Positions 28,502 to 36,331 of a stretch of 64,000 nt of DNA are shown here, piece by piece (within the stretch, counting starts at the first letter, position 1; every line of letters starts with the position of its first letter). The translations under genes were made by a program, and so were the position numbers. The notes beneath the pieces are model-generated. The model had not been told where the DNA came from. It did no database searches and worked only from the letters and a program-made list of their open reading frames with translations. Source of the stretch: CAVQJU01 sp963754955 (GTDB taxonomy: Bacteria; Acidobacteriota; Vicinamibacteria; Vicinamibacterales; CAVVIG01); contig CAVWHY010000008.1 of assembly GCA_963754955.1 (NCBI GenBank), positions 1-64,000 of the forward strand. The letters run 5' to 3'.

Positions 28502-29197
28502 TCACGACTGCGATCGCAACGACGTGGCCACAGAGGCACCGAGACCACAGAGGCTCGATCCTCTTGAGAAACGATCGAACTCTGTGCCTCCGTGGCTTCG
28601 TACTTGTGTCAACGTCCGCCATATCGCCTCGTCACACGCGGTTGCCGAACAGCATCTGAGCATTATTCCTGTGCGCGGCCCAGTATCGGACAAGTATGCG
28701 CGCCACGGTCCGACGGCGTCGGTGTACTGGCGCGCCATCACGCGAACCACCTGGCTGATGTGCCCGAGGTCGTGCGCGACCCACGTCGCGAGGTGCTGAT
28801 CCATCGTGACGACGCCGAACTGCGGATGGAGACCACGTCTGGCCAGGTCGGCGTCCGTCAGCCGGAGTTCGGTTAGGCGCGCGAGGCTTTGTGTCCTGAG
28901 CCGATCGAAGGTGTCGAGGAGTTCGGCGAGCGAGAGTCCCCGGGACGCAGTGAACATCGCTTCGCGATCGAAGGCCGGAAACGGCACGGCGTCTCCGTGC
29001 TGGAGGATGTGTTCCACACGCGGCACCCAGTCCGTGCGCTCCGCGTGAATCAGGTGTCCGACGACGTCGAACGGGCTCCAGGTGTTCGGACCTTCCGTCG
29101 CATTGGTCCACGCGGCTGGAAGATCATGCAGCAACGTGTGCAGCGCGCCGGGCGTGCGCCCCAGAACAGGCAGCGCCTCGTCAAATCCAAATGTCAT
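28502..29197 (-). CDS. DinB-family protein
   Basis: This four-helix-bundle DinB/YfiT-like protein is probably a metal-dependent thiol transferase or unknown enzyme. Three His in the right places support metal binding: Val-Val-Gly-His-Leu-Ile-His-Ala-Glu near 48, and Trp-Val-Ala-His-Asp-Leu-Gly-His-Ile-Ser near 145. The start ATG at 29197 overlaps the stop of the gene upstream as ATGA. The last 40 or so residues (from Ile-Trp-Arg-Thr-Leu-Thr) are written by the inverted repeat at 28525-28600 and are not family sequence, so the original stop may have been lost. Confidence 0.8.
   Translation of the reverse strand: MTFGFDEALPVLGRTPGALHTLLHDLPAAWTNATEGPNTWSPFDVVGHLIHAERTDWVPRVEHILQHGDAVPFPAFDREAMFTASRGLSLAELLDTFDRLRTQSLARLTELRLTDADLARRGLHPQFGVVTMDQHLATWVAHDLGHISQVVRVMARQYTDAVGPWRAYLSDTGPRTGIMLRCCSATACDEAIWRTLTQVRSHGGTEFDRFSRGSSLCGLGASVATSLRSQS
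28525..28600. repeat. Inverted repeat with CCACAGAGGC words
   Basis: CCACAGAGGCACCGAG and ACCACAGAGG are answered by CTCTGTGCCTCCGTGG across a loop. The element is translated as the C-terminal tail of the DinB gene. Confidence 0.6.
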
Positions 29198-29577
29198 GTC
29201 CTGGACCGCGCGCGCGACGACCACGCGGCTCCCGCAAGCGCTCCCGCGATGAGAAACCAGCACACCGGTGGAACCACCACGAAGACAAACGCGGCCTGCG
29301 CCTGCGGCGGCCTCAGCACGCGGGCCGCGTAGGCGACCAGAGAGATCGCCGTGACGGCCAGCGTCGCCCCGTTGAGCACGGGACGCGCGAGAAACGGCCA
29401 CCGTGTCGATGCGCTGTCAACCAGGATGATCAGCACAAACGGTGAGAGGACCCAGACGGCAAACGCGACCATCAGGAGACTCGAAGGGTTCTGCCGACCC
29501 GCATAGAGCGTCAGGCCGATCGACCCCACCGCTCCGATCAACACCGCGACCCGGGTCCTCGCGCGCAGAGCGCTCAT
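29194..29577 (-). CDS. Small integral membrane protein
   Basis: The protein has 127 residues with about four hydrophobic helices (Val-Leu-Ile-Gly-Ala-Val-Gly, Leu-Leu-Met-Val-Ala-Phe-Ala-Val-Trp-Val-Leu, Leu-Ala-Val-Thr-Ala-Ile-Ser-Leu-Val-Ala and Phe-Val-Phe-Val-Val-Val-Pro-Pro-Val-Cys). Its ends are Arg-rich. No motif points to a function. Its stop overlaps the DinB start (ATGA), and it lies 62 bases after the response regulator, so it may belong to that operon. Confidence 0.68.
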   Translation of the reverse strand: MSALRARTRVAVLIGAVGSIGLTLYAGRQNPSSLLMVAFAVWVLSPFVLIILVDSASTRWPFLARPVLNGATLAVTAISLVAYAARVLRPPQAQAAFVFVVVPPVCWFLIAGALAGAAWSSRARSRT

Positions 29578-29639
29578 GCGCGCTCATGATGGCACTCAGC
29601 AGGCGACGGCCGCAAATTCAGCGACGGGTGCGTGCCCTG

Positions 29640-30269
29640 TCAGCCGATATGGATGATGCCGCGGCGGAGGGCTTCGGCGAGCGCGGCGGTCCGGTCGTGC
29701 ACGTTGAATTTCACGAAGATGCTCTTGATGTGCGCGCGGGCGGTGTCGCTGCTGATCCCGAGATCCGCGGCGATCTCCTTGTTGCGCTTTCCCGTCGCCA
29801 GCAGCTCGAGCACCTGCAGCTCGCGCAGCGTCAGCGCCGGCTGCCTCGCGCGCGACGCCAGCGTGGCCGCGACGTCCGGCGGAATGGCAAGCTGCCCCGC
29901 GTGCACTTCGCGAATCACGCGGACCAGATCTTCCGGAACGGTGTCCTTCAGGAGATACCCTGCGGCCCCGGCCTGGAGCGCACGGTAAATGTCCTCGTCG
30001 CCCGCGTACATCGTCAACACGACGATGCGGGCGTCCGGCTGCGCGTGACGGATGGCGCGGATGGCGTGGAGGCCATTGACGCCGGGCAGCTGCAGGTCCA
30101 TCAGCGTGACGTCGGGCCGATGCTGTAGGAACTGCTCGACGGCTTCCTCCCCGTTGCTCGCCTGCGCGACGACGAGCATGTCGGGCTGCAGGCCGACGAC
30201 CCGGACGATGCCTTCGCGCATCAGCCGGTGGTCGTCCACGCACAGGACGCGAATCGCCGGCGCCGTCAC
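29640..30269 (-). CDS. NarL/FixJ-type response regulator
   Basis: The 209-residue protein has a receiver domain with the acidic pair Asp12-Asp13, phosphoacceptor Asp58, Thr86 and Lys108. A LuxR-type helix-turn-helix follows: Leu-Thr-Leu-Arg-Glu-Leu-Gln-Val-Leu-Glu-Leu-Leu-Ala, then Lys-Glu-Ile-Ala-Ala-Asp-Leu-Gly-Ile-Ser and Thr-Ala-Arg-Ala-His-Ile-Lys-Ser-Ile. The start is a GTG at 30269, overlapping the stop of the sensor gene by four bases, so the two are made together. It should bind DNA as a phosphorylated dimer. Targets are unknown. Confidence 0.93.
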   Translation of the reverse strand: MTAPAIRVLCVDDHRLMREGIVRVVGLQPDMLVVAQASNGEEAVEQFLQHRPDVTLMDLQLPGVNGLHAIRAIRHAQPDARIVVLTMYAGDEDIYRALQAGAAGYLLKDTVPEDLVRVIREVHAGQLAIPPDVAATLASRARQPALTLRELQVLELLATGKRNKEIAADLGISSDTARAHIKSIFVKFNVHDRTAALAEALRRGIIHIG

Positions 30270-33253
30270 GCGGGCGAACGCTCCGCCGCGGGAGGCGACG
30301 ACAACGGCGCCACGGCAAGCACGGCGGTGCCGTGCCCCGGCTGACTTGAAATTCTGACGTGGCCGCCGATCTTCTCAGCACGCTCTTTCATGTTCATGAG
30401 CCCCAGGTGCGCGCCGGCCGTGCCGGTCGGAAACCCCGCAGGGACAAAACCGGCGCCGTCGTCGGAGACGCGCAGCGACAGCGCGTCCTCACCGTAGTCG
30501 AGCGCGACCTCGATTTTCGTCGGGCGGCCGTGGCGCACGGCGTTGCTGACGGCCTCCTGGCCGATCCGCAGCAGTTCCTCTTCGGTCTCCGCCGAGCAGC
30601 GTCGCGGCTGCCCGCTAACCTCGACGGCGACAGCGAGCTGCACGCCTTCGCTCGATTTCGTACGCGCGGCCAGATCGCGAAGCGCTTCGGCGAGGTCGCG
30701 TCGTTCGAGCCTCGTCGAGCGCAGCTCCATGATCGACTCGCGCGCCTCGCGCACGGACCGGCGCACGTCCTGACGGAGCCGGCGCAGCGAATCGCGCGGG
30801 CCCTGCTGGGACGGATCGAGCTGGCTGGCGATCGTCTCGAGCTCGAGCCCAATCGCGCCGAGGCTCTGGAGCAGCGTATCGTGGATCTCGCGGCTGACGC
30901 GCGCCCGCTCCGCGATGACAAGCGAAAACCGGTGCTGCACCGCGCGCAATCGCAGCCACCACGTCGTGCCAAGTCCCAGCAGCAGGGTGATCAGGCAGGT
31001 CGCGTAGAAGCGGTTGGTCTTGTAGAACGGCGGCGCGATGGAAAAATCCCAGAGCCGCGCCTCGGTCCAGAGGCCGTCGTTTGTCGCGCTCACGCGGAGG
31101 CGGTACCGGCCCGGAGGAACGTTCGCGAATGTCGCCTGGCGGCGCGGCCCCGCATCCACCCAATCCGCGTTCACGCCCTCGAGCATGTACCGATAGCGCA
31201 GCTTGGTGGCCGCAGACAGGCTCAGCGTCCCGTAGTCCACCTGCAGATTCGAGGTGCGCGCGGGCAATTCGACATTGCCGATCGACGGGAGCGGTCGTCC
31301 ATCGACGACGACGCGATCGATCCGAGGAGGCGCGGGCCGGTGGATCCGCGGCAGCTGGCCCGGATCGATGACCGACGCGCCGGCGCGCGTCGCCAGCCAG
31401 AGCCGGCCGTCGCCCGCGCGAACGGCCGCAGGGCGGCTGTTCCACTGCAGATCGCCCGGCAGACCGTCGGAGATGTCGTACAGCCGGTACTCGACTTCGT
31501 GCGATGGGTTCGTGGCGACCTTGTCGATCTCGGCCGGGTTCAGCCGCATCAGGCCCGACCCGGCGTTCACGCCGAGCCAGATGTAACCGTCGTTGTCTTC
31601 GACGAGCGTCGGCACCACGCCCGCGAACGGTCCGTTGGTGGTGGTCAGCGTCGTGAAGCGTCCGTTCTGAAAGCGGCTCAGCCCGGCGATCGAGCTCACC
31701 CAGACGGACCCTTTCCGGTCCTCGGAGACAGCCACCACACGGCCGGAGACGAGGCCGTTCTTCTCGTCGTGCATCCGGAAGCGGCCGTCCTCGTAGACAG
31801 CGACGCCGCCGGCGATGAAGCCGACCCACACGCGTCCGCGCCGGTCGGTGTAGGTGTAGCCGCACGGCTTCCCGGCTACCTCCGGCACATCATCGAAACG
31901 GGTGAGGCGTCCGCCGGACCAGCGCATCACGCCCTGCTGGTTGACGTGGCACAGCCACAGACCGCCAGCCGTGTCCGTGGTGATCGAGGCGATGCTGTCG
32001 AGCCGCAGCCCTGACGGGAGCCCGACCGACTGCATGCGATCGCCCACGACACGCACAACGTCCTGCGTCGTGGCGGCCCAGACGCCGCCCGAGCGGTCGG
32101 TGTGCAGCGCAAGCGTCTGGCTGAGGCTGTATACCCTGCGCGAACTGCCGGAAAAATGGTGCAGGTTGTGCTCCGTCGCGACCCAGACGGAGCCGTCGCG
32201 GGCGGCCGCGAGCGCGCGCACGCCGTCGGTGGTCAGGCCGTCGAGCGCGATGTCGTTCTGCAGCACGCTCTCAGACACGCGCAGCAGCCCGCCGCCGCGC
32301 ATCCCGACCCAGATATTCCCGTCGGTGTCTTCGAAGAGAGACCGTGGCGCGCCGCCGATTTTGCTTTCGTACGCGAAGCGCTCCACCGCGGGGCCGGCGC
32401 TGCCCGCCGGCTTGCGGATGCGGAGCAACCCGCTGGCCCAGGAAGCCACCCAGAGCGATCCATCACGGTCGTGCAGCAGGCGCCAGCCCGCGGCGGGCAG
32501 GCGAACGTCGGGTGGAAGCGTCGGCGCGTTGGCTGCGCGAACCTTCCTGACGATCCGGTGCAGGTCGGTCACCCAGACAGCCCCTGTGCCGTCTTCGCCG
32601 AGGCTCCTGGGATATGTGGCGCTGCTGTCCACCAGTTCGAACATGGTCGTCTCGCGGCGGAACACACCCGCCGCGCCGCCGACCCACAGCGCGCCGCGCT
32701 GATCTTCGTAGAGCGTGGAAACCTCGCCTGCCGGCAAGCCCGCGACGCCGCCCATCGGTTCCCATCGATCGTCGACGAATCTCGCGAGGCCGCCGGCGCC
32801 GCCCGCCCACACGGTCCCATGGCGGTCCTCGATCATCGCCGCGATCGCGCCTCGCGGCAGGCCATCGCGCTCCGAGTAGTGCACGATCTGCCCGTTACGG
32901 AACCGGCTGACGCCGCCGGGATTGCCGAAGCCGATCCACAGGCTGCCGTCGTGTGCGCCGATGAGCGCCGGTACGCTGCTCACCGGCAGCGCCGGCTCGC
33001 CGTGCGTTCCCCACAACGAAAACTGGAGGCCATCGAACCGGGCCAGGCCGCTGGTCGTGCCCAGCCACAGGTAGCCGTCGAGGTCCTGCGTGATGACGAG
33101 GACGTCGCCCGGCGGCAGCCCGCGCTCGGTCGTCCACGCGGTCAACGCGTAGCCAGCCGGCGGGCCCGAGACGTCGGCCGCGGATAAGGGCGCGGTGGTG
33201 ATCAGCCCGAGAACGACGCAGAAGCAAATAGCGGCGAACCGATCAATTCTCAT
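30266..33253 (-). CDS. Two-component sensor kinase with extracytoplasmic ligand propellers
   Basis: The protein of about 995 residues has a signal peptide and two seven-bladed two-component-regulator propellers (about residues 30-690). Repeated phrases include Gly-Tyr-Leu-Trp-Leu-Gly-Thr-Thr-Ser-Gly-Leu-Ala-Arg-Phe-Asp-Gly and Gly-Ser-Leu-Trp-Ile-Gly. A Y_Y_Y-type domain, one membrane helix and a HisKA_3 box (Ser-Arg-Glu-Ile-His-Asp-Thr-Leu-Leu-Gln) follow. The HATPase has Glu-Ala-Val-Ser-Asn-Ala-Val-Arg-His-Gly and Asp-Asp-Gly-Ala-Gly-Phe. I chose the ATG at 33253; the longer frame starts in a REP element. It is a periplasmic sensor of the BT-type hybrid class but with a separate regulator. 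Ligand unknown. Confidence 0.92.
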   Translation of the reverse strand: MRIDRFAAICFCVVLGLITTAPLSAADVSGPPAGYALTAWTTERGLPPGDVLVITQDLDGYLWLGTTSGLARFDGLQFSLWGTHGEPALPVSSVPALIGAHDGSLWIGFGNPGGVSRFRNGQIVHYSERDGLPRGAIAAMIEDRHGTVWAGGAGGLARFVDDRWEPMGGVAGLPAGEVSTLYEDQRGALWVGGAAGVFRRETTMFELVDSSATYPRSLGEDGTGAVWVTDLHRIVRKVRAANAPTLPPDVRLPAAGWRLLHDRDGSLWVASWASGLLRIRKPAGSAGPAVERFAYESKIGGAPRSLFEDTDGNIWVGMRGGGLLRVSESVLQNDIALDGLTTDGVRALAAARDGSVWVATEHNLHHFSGSSRRVYSLSQTLALHTDRSGGVWAATTQDVVRVVGDRMQSVGLPSGLRLDSIASITTDTAGGLWLCHVNQQGVMRWSGGRLTRFDDVPEVAGKPCGYTYTDRRGRVWVGFIAGGVAVYEDGRFRMHDEKNGLVSGRVVAVSEDRKGSVWVSSIAGLSRFQNGRFTTLTTTNGPFAGVVPTLVEDNDGYIWLGVNAGSGLMRLNPAEIDKVATNPSHEVEYRLYDISDGLPGDLQWNSRPAAVRAGDGRLWLATRAGASVIDPGQLPRIHRPAPPRIDRVVVDGRPLPSIGNVELPARTSNLQVDYGTLSLSAATKLRYRYMLEGVNADWVDAGPRRQATFANVPPGRYRLRVSATNDGLWTEARLWDFSIAPPFYKTNRFYATCLITLLLGLGTTWWLRLRAVQHRFSLVIAERARVSREIHDTLLQSLGAIGLELETIASQLDPSQQGPRDSLRRLRQDVRRSVREARESIMELRSTRLERRDLAEALRDLAARTKSSEGVQLAVAVEVSGQPRRCSAETEEELLRIGQEAVSNAVRHGRPTKIEVALDYGEDALSLRVSDDGAGFVPAGFPTGTAGAHLGLMNMKERAEKIGGHVRISSQPGHGTAVLAVAPLSSPPAAERSPA

Positions 33254-33265
33254 GCAGACACGGAT

Positions 33266-33293
33266 ACTGGCAGGCCTGAAAGCCTGCACGACA
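33266..33293. repeat. REP-like palindrome in the sensor 5' leader
   Basis: GGCAGGCCTGAAAGCCTGC followed by ACGAC lies between a possible -10 (TATAAG on the minus strand near 33305) and the sensor start, so it would form a hairpin in the mRNA leader. Confidence 0.6.
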
Positions 33294-33387
33294 ACTCAAT
33301 CTTATAGGGTTGCGCAACTCTAGATCCGAACTTGCGGCGTGGCACATACCCCGAACGGGTAGTAGTCCGCTCTGGACGCGCGGACGC

Positions 33388-33393
33388 TATACT
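33388..33393 (+). promoter_or_regulatory. -10 box (TATACT) of the transporter gene
   Basis: GCTATACT lies about 40 bases before the ATG at 33434 and resembles the TATACT boxes at 6480 and 16785. Confidence 0.4.
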
Positions 33394-33433
33394 TCACGCA
33401 CTCCATGCCTTGCAGACCGTGCCCTCCCCGGCA

Positions 33434-34699
33434 ATGACCGACGCGGACGCGCGGCTTTTTTCGAAGGTGGCCTGGCGTCTGCTGCCGGTTCTGATTCTCG
33501 CCTATATCTTCAATTACCTCGACCGCAACAACATCGGGTTCGCCGCCCTCACGATGAACAAGGAGATCGGGCTGACGGCGACCCAGTTCGGCCGCGGGGC
33601 CGGCATCCTGTTCCTCGGCTACTGCTTCCTGGAGGTGCCGAGCAACATGATCCTCTACCGCGTGGGCGCGCGGCGGTGGATCGCCCGGATCATGATCAGC
33701 TGGGGGCTGATTTCCGCCGCGACGGTATTCGTGAGCGGCCCGCGCAGTTTCTACCTCCTCCGCTTCCTGCTCGGCGCCGCTGAGGCGGGCTTCTTCCCCG
33801 GCGTGGCGTTCTACCTCGGCCACTGGTTTCCGGCCGAGTACCGGACGCGCGTCATCGCGTGGTTCATGGTCGCCATCCCGATCTCGTCCGTCGTGGGCGG
33901 CGCGCTGTCCGGGTCGCTGCTGCAGATGGATGGCCTTGCCGGGATCGCCGGCTGGAAGTGGCTGTTCGTTCTCGAAGGGCTGCCGGTCGTCATCCTGGGC
34001 CTGGTGGTGCTGAAAGTGATGACCGAGCGCCCCGAGGACGCCACGTGGCTCACCGAGGAGGAACGCCAAACGGTGCGCGACCGCGTCGCCGGCGAGCAGC
34101 GGCCGCGTGAAGTCCGCCATCTCGGGCCGGCGCTCAGGGATCCGCGCGTGCTGATCCTCGGCGGCGTGCAGTTCGGGTTTCTCGTCGGGTCGTACGGCGT
34201 CGGCATCTGGCTGCCGCAGATCCTGCGGCTCGGGAAGCTGTCGGACCTCGAGATCGGATTCCTGAGCAGCGCGTCGTATGCGGTGGCCTCGGTGACGATG
34301 ATCCTCTGGGCCGGTCACGTGGATCGCGGGGGGAACAAGGTCACCAACCTGGCGCTGTCGTGCCTGGTGGGCGCCATCGGGCTCGCCTGCGCCGTGGTGT
34401 CGACGAACTTCTGGGTGTCGTTCGGGTGGCTGACGGTGTCGCTCGCCGGGATCAACGCCGCCCGCGGCATCTTCTTCACGATCCCGATGCGGTTCCTGAC
34501 GGGCATCGCCCTGGCGGGAGGCCTGGCATTCATCAATTCGATCGGCACGGCCGGCGGATTCGTCGGGCCGTACATCTTCGGCTGGCTCACCGAACGGAAC
34601 GCCGGCTCGTTCCTGCCCGGGCTCGCCGTGATGGCGGTGTTCCTGCTTGCGGCGTCGGGCCTCGCCGCCACGCTCAAGCTGTTCGTGACGCAGGAATGA
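33434..34699 (+). CDS. MFS transporter, anion:cation symporter (ACS) type
   Basis: The 421-residue permease has twelve likely membrane helices. ACS-type signatures are Asn-Tyr-Leu-Asp-Arg-Asn-Asn-Ile-Gly-Phe-Ala near the first helix, Phe-Leu-Glu-Val-Pro-Ser-Asn in helix 2, and Leu-Leu-Gly-Ala-Ala-Glu-Ala-Gly-Phe-Phe-Pro-Gly. These proteins import organic acids such as phthalate, glucarate or tartrate with protons. I chose the ATG at 33434 because the family usually has a short tail before helix 1; the frame is open upstream. The next gene starts 16 bases after its stop, so transporter and PrpD-like enzyme form an operon for one organic acid. Confidence 0.9.
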   Translation: MTDADARLFSKVAWRLLPVLILAYIFNYLDRNNIGFAALTMNKEIGLTATQFGRGAGILFLGYCFLEVPSNMILYRVGARRWIARIMISWGLISAATVFVSGPRSFYLLRFLLGAAEAGFFPGVAFYLGHWFPAEYRTRVIAWFMVAIPISSVVGGALSGSLLQMDGLAGIAGWKWLFVLEGLPVVILGLVVLKVMTERPEDATWLTEEERQTVRDRVAGEQRPREVRHLGPALRDPRVLILGGVQFGFLVGSYGVGIWLPQILRLGKLSDLEIGFLSSASYAVASVTMILWAGHVDRGGNKVTNLALSCLVGAIGLACAVVSTNFWVSFGWLTVSLAGINAARGIFFTIPMRFLTGIALAGGLAFINSIGTAGGFVGPYIFGWLTERNAGSFLPGLAVMAVFLLAASGLAATLKLFVTQE

Positions 34700-34715
34700 C
34701 GGCCGATTCCAGACG

Positions 34716-36104
34716 ATGACCGAACACGAACCGCTCACGGCCACGCTCGCGGAATGGGCTCGCCGCGTCACGTTCGCCGATCTGCCGCAGGACGTCGTCG
34801 ATGCGACGAAGCTGCGCATCCTCGACGTCGTCGGCCTCGCGCTGGCCGGTGCCGACACGCCGTTCGGGCGCGCGACGCGCGCCGCGTCGGCCGCCATGTC
34901 GCCGCCGGGCCCGTGCCGCATCTTCGGTGGGGGTGAACGCGTCGGCGTGACGACGGCTGCGTTCGCGAACGGATCGTGCGCGCAGGCGCTCGAGTACGAC
35001 GACACGCACAACGAGTCGATCGTCCACATGAGCAGCCCCGCCGTCGCCGCCGCGCTCGCGCTCTCGGAGACGAGGACGATCTCCGGCGAGGACCTCGTCG
35101 CCGCGATCGCCGTGGGCAACGAGATCTCGTGCCGCGTCGGAAGCGTCGCGCCGGGGCAATTTCACAAGCGCGGCTTCCATCCGACGGGACTGTTCGCGCC
35201 GTTCGGCGTGACGTACCTGGCGGGGCGCCTGCTGGGACTGGACGCCCGACAGATGGCGCAGGCGGCGGGCGTCTGCGGCAGCTTCGCCTCCGGCATTCTC
35301 GAATGCTGGGTGGACGGCACGCACCCGAAATTCCTGCACCCCGGGTGGGCCGCGCAGAGCGGCATCGCGGCGGCGTACCTGGCGCGCGAGCAGATGACCG
35401 GGCCGGCGCAGGTGCTCGAAGGCCGGTTCGGCCTCTTCGCGTCTCACCTGCAGACGCCGGATGCGCGCCCCGATTTCGATCGCGTGATCGGCGGCCTCGG
35501 AACGACGTGGGACAGCCGGAACTCGTCCCTCAAACCCTTCCCTGCCGCGCACGTCATCCATCCATATCTCGACGCCCTGCTGCGCATCAGGACCGCGCAC
35601 GGCGTGACGCCCTCCGACGTCGAGCGCATCGATGTGCCGGTCGCCGCGTTCATCGTGCCGATTGTGTGCGAGCCGGTCGCCGAGAAGTTCGCGCCGGCCA
35701 GCGATTCGCACGGCCGCGTGAGCCTGCAGTACAGCCTGGCCGAAGCGCTGCAGACGGGGAGCCTCGGGCGGCACGCCTACTCGCCCGAGAGCCTGAGGGA
35801 TCCCGGCATCCTCGCGCTGGCGCGCCGGGTGCGCTATTACGTGGACCCGGCGTTCCCCGGTCCCGGACGATTCAAGGGCGCCGTGCACGTCCTCCTCAAG
35901 GACGGCCGGACGTTCCACGAAGTGGAGGAGTACAACCGGGGCTCGGCCGAGAACCCGATGACGTACCGTGAAATCCGCGGCAAGTTCAACGAGAATGCGA
36001 GCGCGTTCCTCTCACAAGCCGCGCGCGACCGCCTCGCCGACGAAATCGGTCAGGTCGAACGGCTTCCGGACGCCAGCGTGCTCGTGGGTCTCGCGGTCGC
36101 CTGA
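34716..36104 (+). CDS. MmgE/PrpD-family protein
   Basis: The intact 462-residue cytoplasmic protein is of the MmgE/PrpD (2-methylcitrate dehydratase-like) family. Typical blocks are Asp-Val-Val-Gly-Leu-Ala-Leu-Ala-Gly, Asn-Gly-Ser-Cys-Ala-Gln-Ala-Leu-Glu-Tyr-Asp-Asp-Thr-His, Gly-Asn-Glu-Ile-Ser-Cys-Arg, Lys-Arg-Gly-Phe-His-Pro-Thr-Gly and Lys-Pro-Phe-Pro-Ala-Ala-His-Val-Ile-His. Members dehydrate or isomerise tricarboxylic or other hydroxy acids. With the ACS-type transporter just upstream, an imported organic acid is the likely substrate (inference). No citrate synthase-like gene is nearby, so a plain methylcitrate cycle is not supported. Confidence 0.9.
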   Translation: MTEHEPLTATLAEWARRVTFADLPQDVVDATKLRILDVVGLALAGADTPFGRATRAASAAMSPPGPCRIFGGGERVGVTTAAFANGSCAQALEYDDTHNESIVHMSSPAVAAALALSETRTISGEDLVAAIAVGNEISCRVGSVAPGQFHKRGFHPTGLFAPFGVTYLAGRLLGLDARQMAQAAGVCGSFASGILECWVDGTHPKFLHPGWAAQSGIAAAYLAREQMTGPAQVLEGRFGLFASHLQTPDARPDFDRVIGGLGTTWDSRNSSLKPFPAAHVIHPYLDALLRIRTAHGVTPSDVERIDVPVAAFIVPIVCEPVAEKFAPASDSHGRVSLQYSLAEALQTGSLGRHAYSPESLRDPGILALARRVRYYVDPAFPGPGRFKGAVHVLLKDGRTFHEVEEYNRGSAENPMTYREIRGKFNENASAFLSQAARDRLADEIGQVERLPDASVLVGLAVA

Positions 36105-36165
36105 CAGTCAGCAGTCAGCAGTCGGCAGTCAGCAGTCAGTAGTCAGTAGTCGGCAGTCGACGGTC
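36103..36165. repeat. Nine tandem AGTCAGC-like 7-base words
   Basis: AGTCAGC, AGTCAGC, AGTCGGC, AGTCAGC, AGTCAGT, AGTCAGT, AGTCGGC, AGTCGAC and GGTCGGC follow one another directly after the PrpD stop. Imperfect TAGCAATTGATTG sequence follows. The rest of this 227-base gap holds the leader of the next gene. Confidence 0.75.
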
Positions 36166-36317
36166 GGCGCGTAGGCAGGCAATCAGTAATGAGCAATTCG
36201 CAGTTAGCAATTGATTGATGGTCCAAGCAACCGTAGGCCCCCCCGATTTGGGTACCGGCGCCGGCGGGTTTCAGGTTGATAAGGATTCTCTCAGGCGGTA
36301 GATTCGAGCGTTTTAGT

Positions 36318-36325
36318 CGAGGAGG
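36318..36325 (+). promoter_or_regulatory. Strong ribosome binding site
   Basis: GAGGAGGA ends about 6 bases before the ATG at 36332. It is one of the few clear Shine-Dalgarno sequences in the window and fixes that start. Confidence 0.6.
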
Positions 36326-36331
36326 ACTTTG

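Noticed and set aside
30359..32014. Open frame of about 550 codons on the plus strand
   Set aside because: It is antisense to the sensor kinase, whose domains are clear in the other strand.
33320..35119. Open frame of about 600 codons on the minus strand
   Set aside because: It covers the antisense of the transporter and the PrpD start, with low-complexity Arg/Asp/His content and no domain.
36103..36165. Possible CRISPR array
   Set aside because: Units are contiguous 7-base words with no spacers, and no cas gene is present.
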